Shown here: positions 50,292-58,061 of the stretch, in pieces
Position numbering within the stretch: position 1 is the first letter of the stretch
Layout of the letters: every line of letters starts with the position of its first letter
From: Nocardioides iriomotensis
GTDB taxonomy: Bacteria; Actinomycetota; Actinomycetes; Propionibacteriales; Nocardioidaceae
Assembly (NCBI RefSeq): GCF_004168035.1
Contig: NZ_SDPU01000018.1
Coordinates: 118,367 to 182,366 of the forward strand
Length of the DNA: 64,000 nt
Reading direction: 5' to 3'
The notes under the pieces: model-generated
Seen by the model: the letters and a program-made list of their open reading frames with translations, nothing else
Told to the model about the DNA's origin: nothing
Databases searched by the model: none
Program-made: the position numbers and the translations under genes

Positions 50292-51935
50292 CTAGGCGGA
50301 CGCCACGTCGTCGGCGTCGACGATCCGGTAGGCGTATCCCTGCTCGGCGAGAAACCGCTGCCGGTGCTGGGCGAAGTCGGCGTCGACGGTGTCGCGCGAC
50401 ACGATCGCGTAGAACCGCGCCGACCGGCCGTCGGTCTTGGGCCGCAGCAGGCGGCCGAGCCGCTGCGCCTCCTCCTGCCGTGAGCCGAACGAGCCGGACA
50501 CCTGGATGGCGACGGAGGCGGACGGCAGGTCGACGGAGAAGTTCGCGACCTTCGAGACGACCAGCAGGTCGACCTCGCCGTGGCGGAACGCGTTGAACAG
50601 CCGCTCCCGCTCCTTGACCGGGGTCTCGCCCTTGATGACCGGCGCGTCGAGGCGCTCGGCGATCTCGTCGAGCTGGTCGAGGTACTGCCCGATCACCAGC
50701 GTCGGCTCGCCCCGGTGCTTGGCGACGAGCTCCTCGACGAGCCGGGTCTTGGCGCCGGTGCAGGACGCGAGGCGGTACCGCTCATCGGGCTCGGCCGTCG
50801 CGTAGACGAGCCGCTCGCCCTCGGGGAGGGTCACCCGGACCTCGACGCAGTCGGCCGGCGCGATCCAGCCCTGCGACTCGATGTCCTTCCACGGGGCGTC
50901 GTACCGCTTGGGCCCGATCAGCGAGAACACGTCGCCCTCGCGACCGTCCTCGCGCACGAGCGTCGCGGTGAGGCCGATGCGCCTGCGGGCCTGCAGGTCG
51001 GCGGTCATCCGGAAGATCGGCGCGGGCAGCAGGTGCACCTCGTCGTAGACGACGAGCCCCCAGTCCTTCGCGTCGAACAGCTCGAGGTGGGAGTAGACGC
51101 CCTTCCGGCGCGTGGTCATCACCTGGTACGTCGCGATGGTGACCGGGCGGATCTCCTTGCGGGTGCCGGAGTACTCGCCGATCTCGTCCTCGGTCAGCGA
51201 GGTGCGCCGGACCAGCTCCTCCTTCCACTGCCGCGCGGAGACCGTGTTGGTGACCAGGATCAGCGTGGTGGCCTTGGCCTGCGCCATCGCGGCCGCGCCG
51301 ACGATGGTCTTCCCGGCCCCGCAGGGCAGCACGACGACGCCGGAGCCGCCGTGCCAGAACGAGTCGGCCGCGTCGCGCTGGTAGTCGCGCAGGTGCCAGC
51401 CGCTCTCGTCGAGCTCGATCGCGTGCGCCTCGCCGTCGACGTACCCGGCGAAGTCCTCGGCCGGCCAGCCGAGCTTGAGCAGCGCCTGCTTGAGGTTGCC
51501 GCGCTCCGACGGGTGCACCAGCACGGTCTGCTCGTCGAGGCGGGTGCCGAGCATGCCCTGCACCTTCTTGGCCCGCAGCACCTCCTCGAGCACCGGCCGG
51601 TCGGTGCTGGTCAGCACCAGCCCGTGGGTGGGGTGCTTGTCGAGCCGCAGCCGGCCGTAGCGGGCCATCGTCTCGGCGATGTCGACCAGCAGGGCGTGGG
51701 GTACGGCGTACCGGCTGTACGACAGCAGCGTGTCCACCACCTGCTCGGCGTCGTGCCCGGCCGCGCGGGCGTTCCAGAGGCCCAGCGGCGTGAGCCGGTA
51801 GGTGTGCACGTGCTCCGGGGAGCGCTCGAGCTCTGCGAACGGGGCGATCGCCTTGCGGCAGTCCTGAGCGCGCTCGTGGTCGATCTCGAGGAGCAGGGTC
51901 TTGTCGGACTGGACGATGAGGGGTCCGTCGTTCAC
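50292..51935 (-). CDS. ercC3: XPB/ERCC3-type DNA helicase
   Basis: Superfamily 2 helicase of 547 residues. An N-terminal damage-recognition region (LIVQSDKTLLLEIDHERAQD, then FAELERSPEHVHTYRLTPLG) is followed by Walker A VVLPCGAGKTIVGAAAMAQA, DEVH box VVYDEVHLLPAPIFR, RTSLTEDEIGEYSG and the helicase C motifs FRHGEVDLLVVSKVANFSVD and RQEEAQRLGRLLRPK. It unwinds DNA 3' to 5' and is a nucleotide-excision-repair candidate. GTG 51935 overlaps the CGNR stop. In mycobacteria its neighbour is the WYL-like helicase-associated gene, here 6 kb away (58030-60441). Confidence 0.92.
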   Translation of the reverse strand: MNDGPLIVQSDKTLLLEIDHERAQDCRKAIAPFAELERSPEHVHTYRLTPLGLWNARAAGHDAEQVVDTLLSYSRYAVPHALLVDIAETMARYGRLRLDKHPTHGLVLTSTDRPVLEEVLRAKKVQGMLGTRLDEQTVLVHPSERGNLKQALLKLGWPAEDFAGYVDGEAHAIELDESGWHLRDYQRDAADSFWHGGSGVVVLPCGAGKTIVGAAAMAQAKATTLILVTNTVSARQWKEELVRRTSLTEDEIGEYSGTRKEIRPVTIATYQVMTTRRKGVYSHLELFDAKDWGLVVYDEVHLLPAPIFRMTADLQARRRIGLTATLVREDGREGDVFSLIGPKRYDAPWKDIESQGWIAPADCVEVRVTLPEGERLVYATAEPDERYRLASCTGAKTRLVEELVAKHRGEPTLVIGQYLDQLDEIAERLDAPVIKGETPVKERERLFNAFRHGEVDLLVVSKVANFSVDLPSASVAIQVSGSFGSRQEEAQRLGRLLRPKTDGRSARFYAIVSRDTVDADFAQHRQRFLAEQGYAYRIVDADDVASA

Positions 51936-52504
51936 GAGGCCGCTCCGGCCTTCTCGCCGGCCTTCTCGCCGGCGGCGGCGCGCTGGCGGGCGCGGTAGGC
52001 GGCGACGTTCGCGCGGGAGGAGCAGCGGTCGCTGCAGTAGCGCCGCGACTGGTTGGGCGAGGTGTCGACGAAGACGTGGTCGCAGCCGGACGCGTCGCAC
52101 ACGCCGAGCCGGGTCGCGCCGAGGTCGCACACGAGCGTGGAGAGCCCCATCAGGGACTCGGCGACGAGCAGCTCGGCGACCGAGGACTGGCGGTCGGCGA
52201 CGTGCATGTGCCAGGAGCCGCCGCCGTGGCCGGACAGGCCGTGCCCTGCGATGTAGGGCGTGACCGGGTGCTTGGCGAGCAGGGTGTTGAGCTGGTCGAC
52301 GACGCGCTGCTCGTCGCCGTCGTTGGACGCCTCGAAGACCGGGCGCAGCTCGCGCTGGAACCGGCGCAGCGCGGTCGCGTCACGCTCGACGACCTGGTCG
52401 TGGAGCCAGGCGCGCTGGTCGAGGAACCTCACCAGCGCGGGGGCGTCCTCGAGGTCGGCGTTGACGAGCGCGGCGGAGCGCTCGGCGTAACGAACAAAAT
52501 CCAT
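51932..52504 (-). CDS. CGNR zinc-finger (ABATE-type) transcriptional regulator
   Basis: A protein of 190 residues. The N-terminal ABATE-like region includes ALVNADLEDAPALVRFLDQR. The C-terminal zinc finger has LGVCDASGCDHVFVDTSPNQ and RRYCSDRCSSRANVAAYRAR (four Cys; the usual CGNR is CSSR here). An Ala/Glu/Lys-rich tail ends it. A stress-response transcription factor family. ATG 52504 is the start. Its stop is coupled to the XPB gene through a GTGA overlap, which is typical of regulation of a repair gene. Confidence 0.85.
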   Translation of the reverse strand: MDFVRYAERSAALVNADLEDAPALVRFLDQRAWLHDQVVERDATALRRFQRELRPVFEASNDGDEQRVVDQLNTLLAKHPVTPYIAGHGLSGHGGGSWHMHVADRQSSVAELLVAESLMGLSTLVCDLGATRLGVCDASGCDHVFVDTSPNQSRRYCSDRCSSRANVAAYRARQRAAAGEKAGEKAGAAS

Positions 52505-52631
52505 GGGTGCAGGTTACCGCCGGCGGCCAAGGCCGCCGCAGGGTAAGGCCCACGGTCCAGACCGCGCGGGTCCGGACCGTGGGCCGGGGGAGGGGTGGGC
52601 GGCCCCTGGGACAGCGCCGCCCACGACCCGT

Positions 52632-54230
52632 CTACTGGTAGGTGCAGGTGATCGTCTGGCCGCGTGTCGGGGTCGGCACGATCGGGCAGACCAGCTGCAG
52701 CGCACCCGACGAGGGAGCCGGGCTGGAGGGTGCCGTGCTCGACGGGGCCGGGCTCGACGGTGCGGGCGACGACGGGGCCGGGCTCGACGGTGCGGGCGAC
52801 GACGGGGCCGGGCTGGAGGGCGCCGGGCTCGACGGGGCCGGCTGGGTCGGGGCCGGCTCGGACGGCGCGGGGGCGCCGCTCACCAGCGAGTTGAACCAGT
52901 CCTCGATGTTGTCGTAGCCGTTGCCGTTGGCGTCCCCGACAGCGTCCGCGGCCCGCGGGTTCGTCCCGTGGGACGACTCGTAGCCGTCGGGCATGCCGTC
53001 GCTGTCGGAGTCGGCCTGGGCCGCGCCGACGGCGAGGGTCGGGTACGCGCCCGCGGAGTTCGCGAACGCCCCACCGCCGGTCTTGACCTCCTGGACCAGG
53101 CGCTGGTCGACCGCGTCGCGCACCAGCGAGGCGCCCGCGTTGGCGAGCACGTCGGTGTACGCCTGGGCCGCCGACGTGGTCGTCACCGGTGCCGCGGCGA
53201 ACGGCGTGGTGACTCGGCCGACCGACTGGCCGATCCGGGCGTCGGCGTCACCGGCCGAGGTCCACCGCTTGTTGCCGTCGCCGTACCACTGGTGGGTGGC
53301 GCCGGTGTCGCCGTTGTACGTCGCGAACTCGGCGCGCGACGGGTTGCTGTTCGGGCCGGGCTTGTAGTAGTTGCCGACCCAGTTGACCTGGGGCTTGCCC
53401 TTGCTCGACGAGATCAGCGTGACGCCGGAGCCCGAGCCGTCGCCGTAGTTGTAGATCACGTTGTTGCGGATGTCGGCCACCGAGACGCCGCTGACCTGCG
53501 GGTTGCGGTCGACGTTGGAGACGAACAGGTTGTGATGGATCGACACGTTGTGCGCGTCGACACCGCCCGAGAGCATGCCCTTGGAGTGCTCACCGTCGGG
53601 GTGGCCGGCGTTGCTGAGGCCCTCGGCGATGATCGAGTTGCTGACCGTGATGTCCGTGGAGCCGTCGTAGGTGTTCACGTTCTCGTCCACCGCCCAGCTG
53701 AACGAGGAGTGGTCCACCACGACGTTCTTGACGCCGGTCTTGTAGATCGTGATCGCGTCGTGGCTGTCGTCGGCCGCGCCACCGTCACCGGGCCGGAAGC
53801 GCAGGTAGCGCACCACCACGTCGTGCGTCGCGATCTGCAAGGTGCCCTGGTCGGTGCCCGAGGAGGGGTCCATCCGCAGCGTGATGCCGCCACCGGGAGC
53901 CGTCTGCCCGGCGATCGTGAGGAAGGGCTGCGTCACGTTGATCCGGCTCTTGAGCGAGATCGTTCCACCGGTCTTGAAGATGACGTAGCGCGGACCCGAC
54001 GCCTCGGCGCAGGACCGGAGGGTGCCCGGGCCCGAGTCGGCGAGCGAGGTCACGGCGCACACGGTGCCGCCACGTCCGCCCGGCGTCGTGGTGCCGAAGC
54101 CCTCCGCGCCGGGGAACGCCTTGGCGGGTGCGGCCACCGGAGCCAGCATCACTTGGGGGGCCACCGCTGTCGCCGTGACGGCGGTGGCCGCCGCGGCGAG
54201 GACAGGGAGTGAGTACTTGTTGAGAAGCAT
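52632..54230 (-). CDS. Secreted pectate lyase with calcium-binding and Pro/Ser-rich linker
   Basis: A protein of 532 residues with a signal peptide (LLNKYSLPVLAAAATAVTAT). A right-handed beta-helix lyase domain follows: KAFPGAEGFGTTTPGGRGGT, ISLKSRINVTQPFLTIAGQT, VVDHSSFSWAVDENVNTYDG, then NVIYNYGDGSGSGVTLI. Residues about 410-450 (DSDSDGMPDGYESSHGTNPR) are a calcium-binding thrombospondin-3-like unit. Then comes a linker of repeated PAPSS, after which a short tail ends VCPIVPTPTRGQTITCTYQ. It cleaves polygalacturonate outside the cell by beta-elimination. It lies between XPB and the c-di-GMP genes. Confidence 0.87.
   Translation of the reverse strand: MLLNKYSLPVLAAAATAVTATAVAPQVMLAPVAAPAKAFPGAEGFGTTTPGGRGGTVCAVTSLADSGPGTLRSCAEASGPRYVIFKTGGTISLKSRINVTQPFLTIAGQTAPGGGITLRMDPSSGTDQGTLQIATHDVVVRYLRFRPGDGGAADDSHDAITIYKTGVKNVVVDHSSFSWAVDENVNTYDGSTDITVSNSIIAEGLSNAGHPDGEHSKGMLSGGVDAHNVSIHHNLFVSNVDRNPQVSGVSVADIRNNVIYNYGDGSGSGVTLISSSKGKPQVNWVGNYYKPGPNSNPSRAEFATYNGDTGATHQWYGDGNKRWTSAGDADARIGQSVGRVTTPFAAAPVTTTSAAQAYTDVLANAGASLVRDAVDQRLVQEVKTGGGAFANSAGAYPTLAVGAAQADSDSDGMPDGYESSHGTNPRAADAVGDANGNGYDNIEDWFNSLVSGAPAPSEPAPTQPAPSSPAPSSPAPSSPAPSSPAPSSPAPSSPAPSSTAPSSPAPSSGALQLVCPIVPTPTRGQTITCTYQ
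52741..52814. repeat. Perfect 30-bp tandem repeat within the pectate lyase linker
   Basis: A 30-bp unit is repeated exactly at 52741-52770 and 52771-52800, with a third partial copy of about 14 bases to 52814. It encodes ten-residue units of the Pro/Ser linker. Linker length may vary by slippage. Confidence 0.85.
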
Positions 54231-54308
54231 TCGAGGGAGGTAACCCGATGTTTCGTCGTATACCCAATCGTGGAGAAGACTTAGTACCTCTGGCCTAGCC
54301 CGGTCGTC

Positions 54309-55550
54309 TCACGCCGCGGGAGACGCGGCGAAGGTGCTCACGAACGGCATCGCCCAGCCGAAGGCGGCGGCCGAGGCCGCGTCCAGGTCCGTCTCGGCGG
54401 GCGTCGGCGTCCGGCGGGAGACGGCACCCTGGTACGACGCCACCTCGGCCACCAGCGCGCCGACGGCGCCCTCGTGGCGGAACGCCGCAGCGGTCACCGC
54501 GTCCGGCAGGTCGAGGCTCACGGCGACCTCGTCGAGCGGCACGCCGAGGAGCAGGTCGAGCGCCGAGAGCAGGCCGGTCGTGAACGCGAACTCCGGGTCG
54601 CCGAGGCCGCGGGACCCGGCCAGCAGCTCGCAGGTGCGGGCCCGCACGAGCGCCGTCGCGAGCCCGTCGGTGCCCGCCGAGGGGCGGCCGGACAGCAGGG
54701 TCAGCGCCACCCACTGCCGGATCTTGACCGTGCCGAGCAGCACGAGGGCCTCGCGGACGGTCTGCACCTCGCGGCGCAGGCCACGGTCGGCGCCGACCGA
54801 CGCGAGCTGGAGCACCTGGACCACCAGGCCGGGCTCGCGGCGCAGCACCCGCTCGAGCTCGTCGAAGTCGACGTCCTCGGTGAGCATCGTGGCCGCGAGC
54901 TGCACGTGACCTGCGGCCGACGGCGGCAGCGCCGACGCGCGCACCACCTGGGGCCGCTCGATGGCGTAGCCCTGGAAGTAGTCGAAGCCGGCGTCCATCG
55001 CCCACTGCAGCTCGTCGTCGGTCTCGAGCTTCTCGGCGAGCAGGCGGACGCCGTACGGCGTGCACCGGCGGGCGAGCTCCTCGAGCTCCGCGCGGGACCC
55101 GGCGCGGACGTCGAGCTTGACGATGCTGGCGAGCTCCAGCAGCCGCTCGACGCCGTCGACCCAGACGAAGTCGTCGAGCGCGAGCCGGTAGCCCTGCGCG
55201 ACCAGGTCGGCGCAGCCCCGGATCACCTCGTCGTCGATGGCGACCGTCTCGAGCACCTCGATGACGGTCCGGTGCGAGGGGAGCGTGACCGGCGTGTCGC
55301 CCGTGAGCGCGCTGCGCTCGGCGTTGCAGAAGATCACCTTGTCGCCGACGAGCTGGCCGACGCCGATCGTCAGAGCGCTGAGCACCACGTCGGCGGTCAT
55401 CTGGTCACCCGACGGCCGGGGGGCGTCCGGCTGGAGGGAGCGGTAGAGCAGCTCGTAGCCGACGACGCGTCGGTCCCGGTCCACGACGGCCTGGCGGCCG
55501 ACCGCGACGGCAGGCGCAGCCGTCGTCGTGGCCTCCCCCGTTGTCTCCAC
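54309..55550 (-). CDS. EAL-HDOD (YuxH-type) protein with degenerate EAL domain
   Basis: A protein of 413 residues. An EAL-like domain has VVGYELLYRSLQPDAPRPSG (ELL in place of EAL), LALDDFVWVDGVERLLELAS and VRLLAEKLETDDELQWAMDA. Loss of the EAL Glu-containing core suggests no phosphodiesterase activity but possible c-di-GMP or protein binding. A C-terminal HDOD domain spans about residues 210-400. Such proteins act as signalling scaffolds. GTG 55550 is preferred (GGAGG upstream); other GTG/ATG starts at 55556 and 55574 exist. It is divergent from a GGDEF-EAL gene. Confidence 0.85.
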   Translation of the reverse strand: METTGEATTTAAPAVAVGRQAVVDRDRRVVGYELLYRSLQPDAPRPSGDQMTADVVLSALTIGVGQLVGDKVIFCNAERSALTGDTPVTLPSHRTVIEVLETVAIDDEVIRGCADLVAQGYRLALDDFVWVDGVERLLELASIVKLDVRAGSRAELEELARRCTPYGVRLLAEKLETDDELQWAMDAGFDYFQGYAIERPQVVRASALPPSAAGHVQLAATMLTEDVDFDELERVLRREPGLVVQVLQLASVGADRGLRREVQTVREALVLLGTVKIRQWVALTLLSGRPSAGTDGLATALVRARTCELLAGSRGLGDPEFAFTTGLLSALDLLLGVPLDEVAVSLDLPDAVTAAAFRHEGAVGALVAEVASYQGAVSRRTPTPAETDLDAASAAAFGWAMPFVSTFAASPAA

Positions 55551-55661
55551 GCGCACACCTCCTCCCGTCCGCATTGTGCCCGTCGGGGTCGCGCGCCGGG
55601 CCGGAAGGGTCACGGTTCGGCCGATCGGCGGCCCGGGGGACCCGAACAGGGGATGTTTCCC

Positions 55662-55690
55662 TCAAGTCGGACAGCGATCTGTCCGATCAC
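55662..55690 (+). promoter_or_regulatory. Candidate flagellar sigma (FliA-like) promoter with inverted repeat
   Basis: TCAAGT at 55662-55667 and CCGATC at about 55683-55688 are separated by about 15 bp. This resembles sigma-28-like elements, in which the -10 has a CCGAT core. TCGGACAG-CGAT-CTGTCCGA (55667-55686) is also a perfect palindrome. It lies 35-60 bp before the GGDEF-EAL start. The promoter reading is tentative. Confidence 0.35.
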
Positions 55691-55724
55691 ACTCCTGCAG
55701 GAGAACGGCCAACGAGGGAGCGCG

Positions 55725-58061
55725 GTGCAGCAGCAGCGGTCACTTCTTGTCGCCCTGGCCCTCGGGATCCCGGGCTACGGGTGGCTCCTCGTCGCGCCCT
55801 CGGCCGGCCCGTCCTGGCTCAGCGAGGTTGTGCTGACCACCCTGCTCCTGGGCCTCCCCGTCTGGGCGCTGACCTGCGTCCGCGACGAGTCCCCGGTCGT
55901 GCGGCCCTGGCTCGTCCCGCTGACCACGGGCCTGGCGATGTTCCCGCTCGGCCACTTCGTCGGTACGGCGGGCGGCCTGCTCGGCCTCGGCGAACGCGGC
56001 TTCGCCGGCTTCGTCGGCGACGTCCTCGTGCTGGTCGGCTACCCGTTCCTGCTGCTCGGCCTGCTCGCGGCCCTCGCCGTGCACGTGCGCGGGCTGCGGC
56101 TCACGGTCTGCCTCGACGGCCTGACCGGCGCCCTGGCCGGCGCGGCGGTCGCCACCCTCGCGGTCGCGCCGCTGCTGCCGGCCATCGGCGACGGCACCTG
56201 GGCGCAGGTGCCGCTGCTCGCCTTCCCGTTCCTCGACGCCGCGCTCGTCGCGGCCTCCCTCGGCGCCCTCGCCCTGGTCGGGCTGGCGCACGGCCGCCAG
56301 TTCGGGCTGTGGGCGGTCGCGCTCGTGGTCCTGGCCGCCGCCCACCTCGTCCAGGTCGAGCGGTTCGCCTCCGGGGCCGCCGTGCCGGCCTGGTCCCACG
56401 CGCTGGTCGGCCTCGCACTCGCGCTGCTCAGCGTCGGCGCGCTGGGCCACGGGGCGCAGCGCCCCGACCGGCTCGCCGGTTCGCGCGCGCTCGGCGTACC
56501 CGCCCTGTCCTCGGTGGCCGCGGTCGCCGTGCTGCCGGTCGCGCCGGACTGGCAGGTCAACCCCCTGCCGACGCTGCTCGCGCTGGCCACGCTGGTGTGC
56601 GCGGCGGCGCGCTTCGTCCGGGCGTTCCTCCAGCTGCGCGAGCTCGCGGCGGTCAAGGAGATGGCCCTGACGGACGAGCTGACCGGCATCCCCAACCGCC
56701 GCGCGCTGTACCTGCACCTCGACACCATGCTCGCCCTCGCCGACGACGACGCGGAGCTGAAGCCCGGCGACGACGGCACGTTCGCGGTGGCGCTGATCGA
56801 CCTGGACCACTTCAAGGAGGTCAACGACACCCTCGGCCACGCCACCGGCGACGCGCTGCTCAAGGGCGTCGTGGCCCGGTTCGGCGCCAAGCTCGAGGAG
56901 CTCGAGACGCCGTACCTCTTCGCCCGGCTCGGCGGCGACGAGTTCGCCGTGGTGCTGCACGAGGCGACCTCCCGCAACGCCGCGCTGATGGTTGGCGAGG
57001 CGCTCCAGGAGAGCCTCGCCGAGCCGCTCAGGCTCCCCGACGCCGAGCTGCACGCGCACGCCAGCATCGGCCTTGCCGTCGCGCCGCGGCACGGCCGCAC
57101 CCGCAGCGAGATCCTGTTCGCGGCCGACGCCGCGATGTACGCCGCCAAGACCTCCGGCGACGCCGTCCGCTTCCACGCGCCGTCACACGACGAGAAGACC
57201 CAGCAGCTCGGCCTGTCCGAGGAGCTGCACCGGGCGCTCGACCGGCGCGAGCTCGTCGTCGAGTACCTGCCGGTCGAGTCCGCCGAGGGTCACCTCGTCG
57301 GCGTCGAGGCGCTGGTGAGGTGGGACCACCCCGAGCGCGGCCTGCTGCTCCCGGCCGACTTCCTGCCCGCCGCCGAGCGCTACCGGCTGACCAACGCGAT
57401 CGCCCAGCGGGTGCTGGAGATCGCGCTCGGCGACCTCGAGCGCTGGCGCGCGCACGGCGTCACGGTCTCGCTCACGGTGAACCTCAGCACGAGCGACCTG
57501 CGCGACGAGGCGATCGTGAACCTCGTCGCCGAGGCGCTGCTGGGCAACGACGTCCCCGCGTCCGCGCTCACCCTCGACATCCCCGAGGCCGCGCTGGCCG
57601 AGGACCCGGACCGGGTCACCGACGTGATCCGCTCGCTCAAGGGGCTCGGCGTCCGGCTGGCGCTGGACGACTACGGCACCGGCGGCACCGGCCTCGCCCG
57701 GCTGCACGAGCTGCCGTTCCACGCGCTCAAGCTCGACGGCCGCTTCGCCCGCGACGCCGCCGTCGACGCCCGGTCGACGGGGGTCGTCAAGTCGGCCATC
57801 GACCTCGCCCACGCGCTCGGCATGCGGATCGTGGCGGAGGGCGTGGAGGACCGCCGGGCCGCCGAGCGGCTGCGCGAGCTCGGCTGCGACGAGCTGCAGG
57901 GCTGGCACGTCGGGCGTCCGGCCGCGGCCACGGAGGTCGAGGCCCGGATGTCGCGCAGCAGCGGCGGCAAGCACCGGCTCCCCGTCCCCGAGCAGAGCAC
58001 CCGGCTCCCCGAGCAGCCGGCAGTCCCGGTCACGCGTCCCGAAGTGCAGCGACGCCGGTGA
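55725..58061 (+). CDS. Membrane-bound GGDEF-EAL c-di-GMP enzyme
   Basis: A protein of 778 residues. About eight membrane helices span residues 5-280 (LLVALALGIPGYGWLLVAPS, LLALATLVCAAARFVRAF). The GGDEF domain has LTDELTGIPNRRALYLHLDT, VALIDLDHFKEVNDTLGHAT and RLGGDEFAVVL. The EAL domain has VGVEALVRWDHPERGLLLPA, LTVNLSTSDL, LALDDYGTGGTGLARLHEL and GMRIVAEGVEDR. Both active sites look intact, so it may make and break c-di-GMP. A GTG at 55725 with GAGGGA upstream is the start. Its 3' end overlaps the convergent WYL-like gene by 32 bp. Confidence 0.92.
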   Translation: MQQQRSLLVALALGIPGYGWLLVAPSAGPSWLSEVVLTTLLLGLPVWALTCVRDESPVVRPWLVPLTTGLAMFPLGHFVGTAGGLLGLGERGFAGFVGDVLVLVGYPFLLLGLLAALAVHVRGLRLTVCLDGLTGALAGAAVATLAVAPLLPAIGDGTWAQVPLLAFPFLDAALVAASLGALALVGLAHGRQFGLWAVALVVLAAAHLVQVERFASGAAVPAWSHALVGLALALLSVGALGHGAQRPDRLAGSRALGVPALSSVAAVAVLPVAPDWQVNPLPTLLALATLVCAAARFVRAFLQLRELAAVKEMALTDELTGIPNRRALYLHLDTMLALADDDAELKPGDDGTFAVALIDLDHFKEVNDTLGHATGDALLKGVVARFGAKLEELETPYLFARLGGDEFAVVLHEATSRNAALMVGEALQESLAEPLRLPDAELHAHASIGLAVAPRHGRTRSEILFAADAAMYAAKTSGDAVRFHAPSHDEKTQQLGLSEELHRALDRRELVVEYLPVESAEGHLVGVEALVRWDHPERGLLLPADFLPAAERYRLTNAIAQRVLEIALGDLERWRAHGVTVSLTVNLSTSDLRDEAIVNLVAEALLGNDVPASALTLDIPEAALAEDPDRVTDVIRSLKGLGVRLALDDYGTGGTGLARLHELPFHALKLDGRFARDAAVDARSTGVVKSAIDLAHALGMRIVAEGVEDRRAAERLRELGCDELQGWHVGRPAAATEVEARMSRSSGGKHRLPVPEQSTRLPEQPAVPVTRPEVQRRR

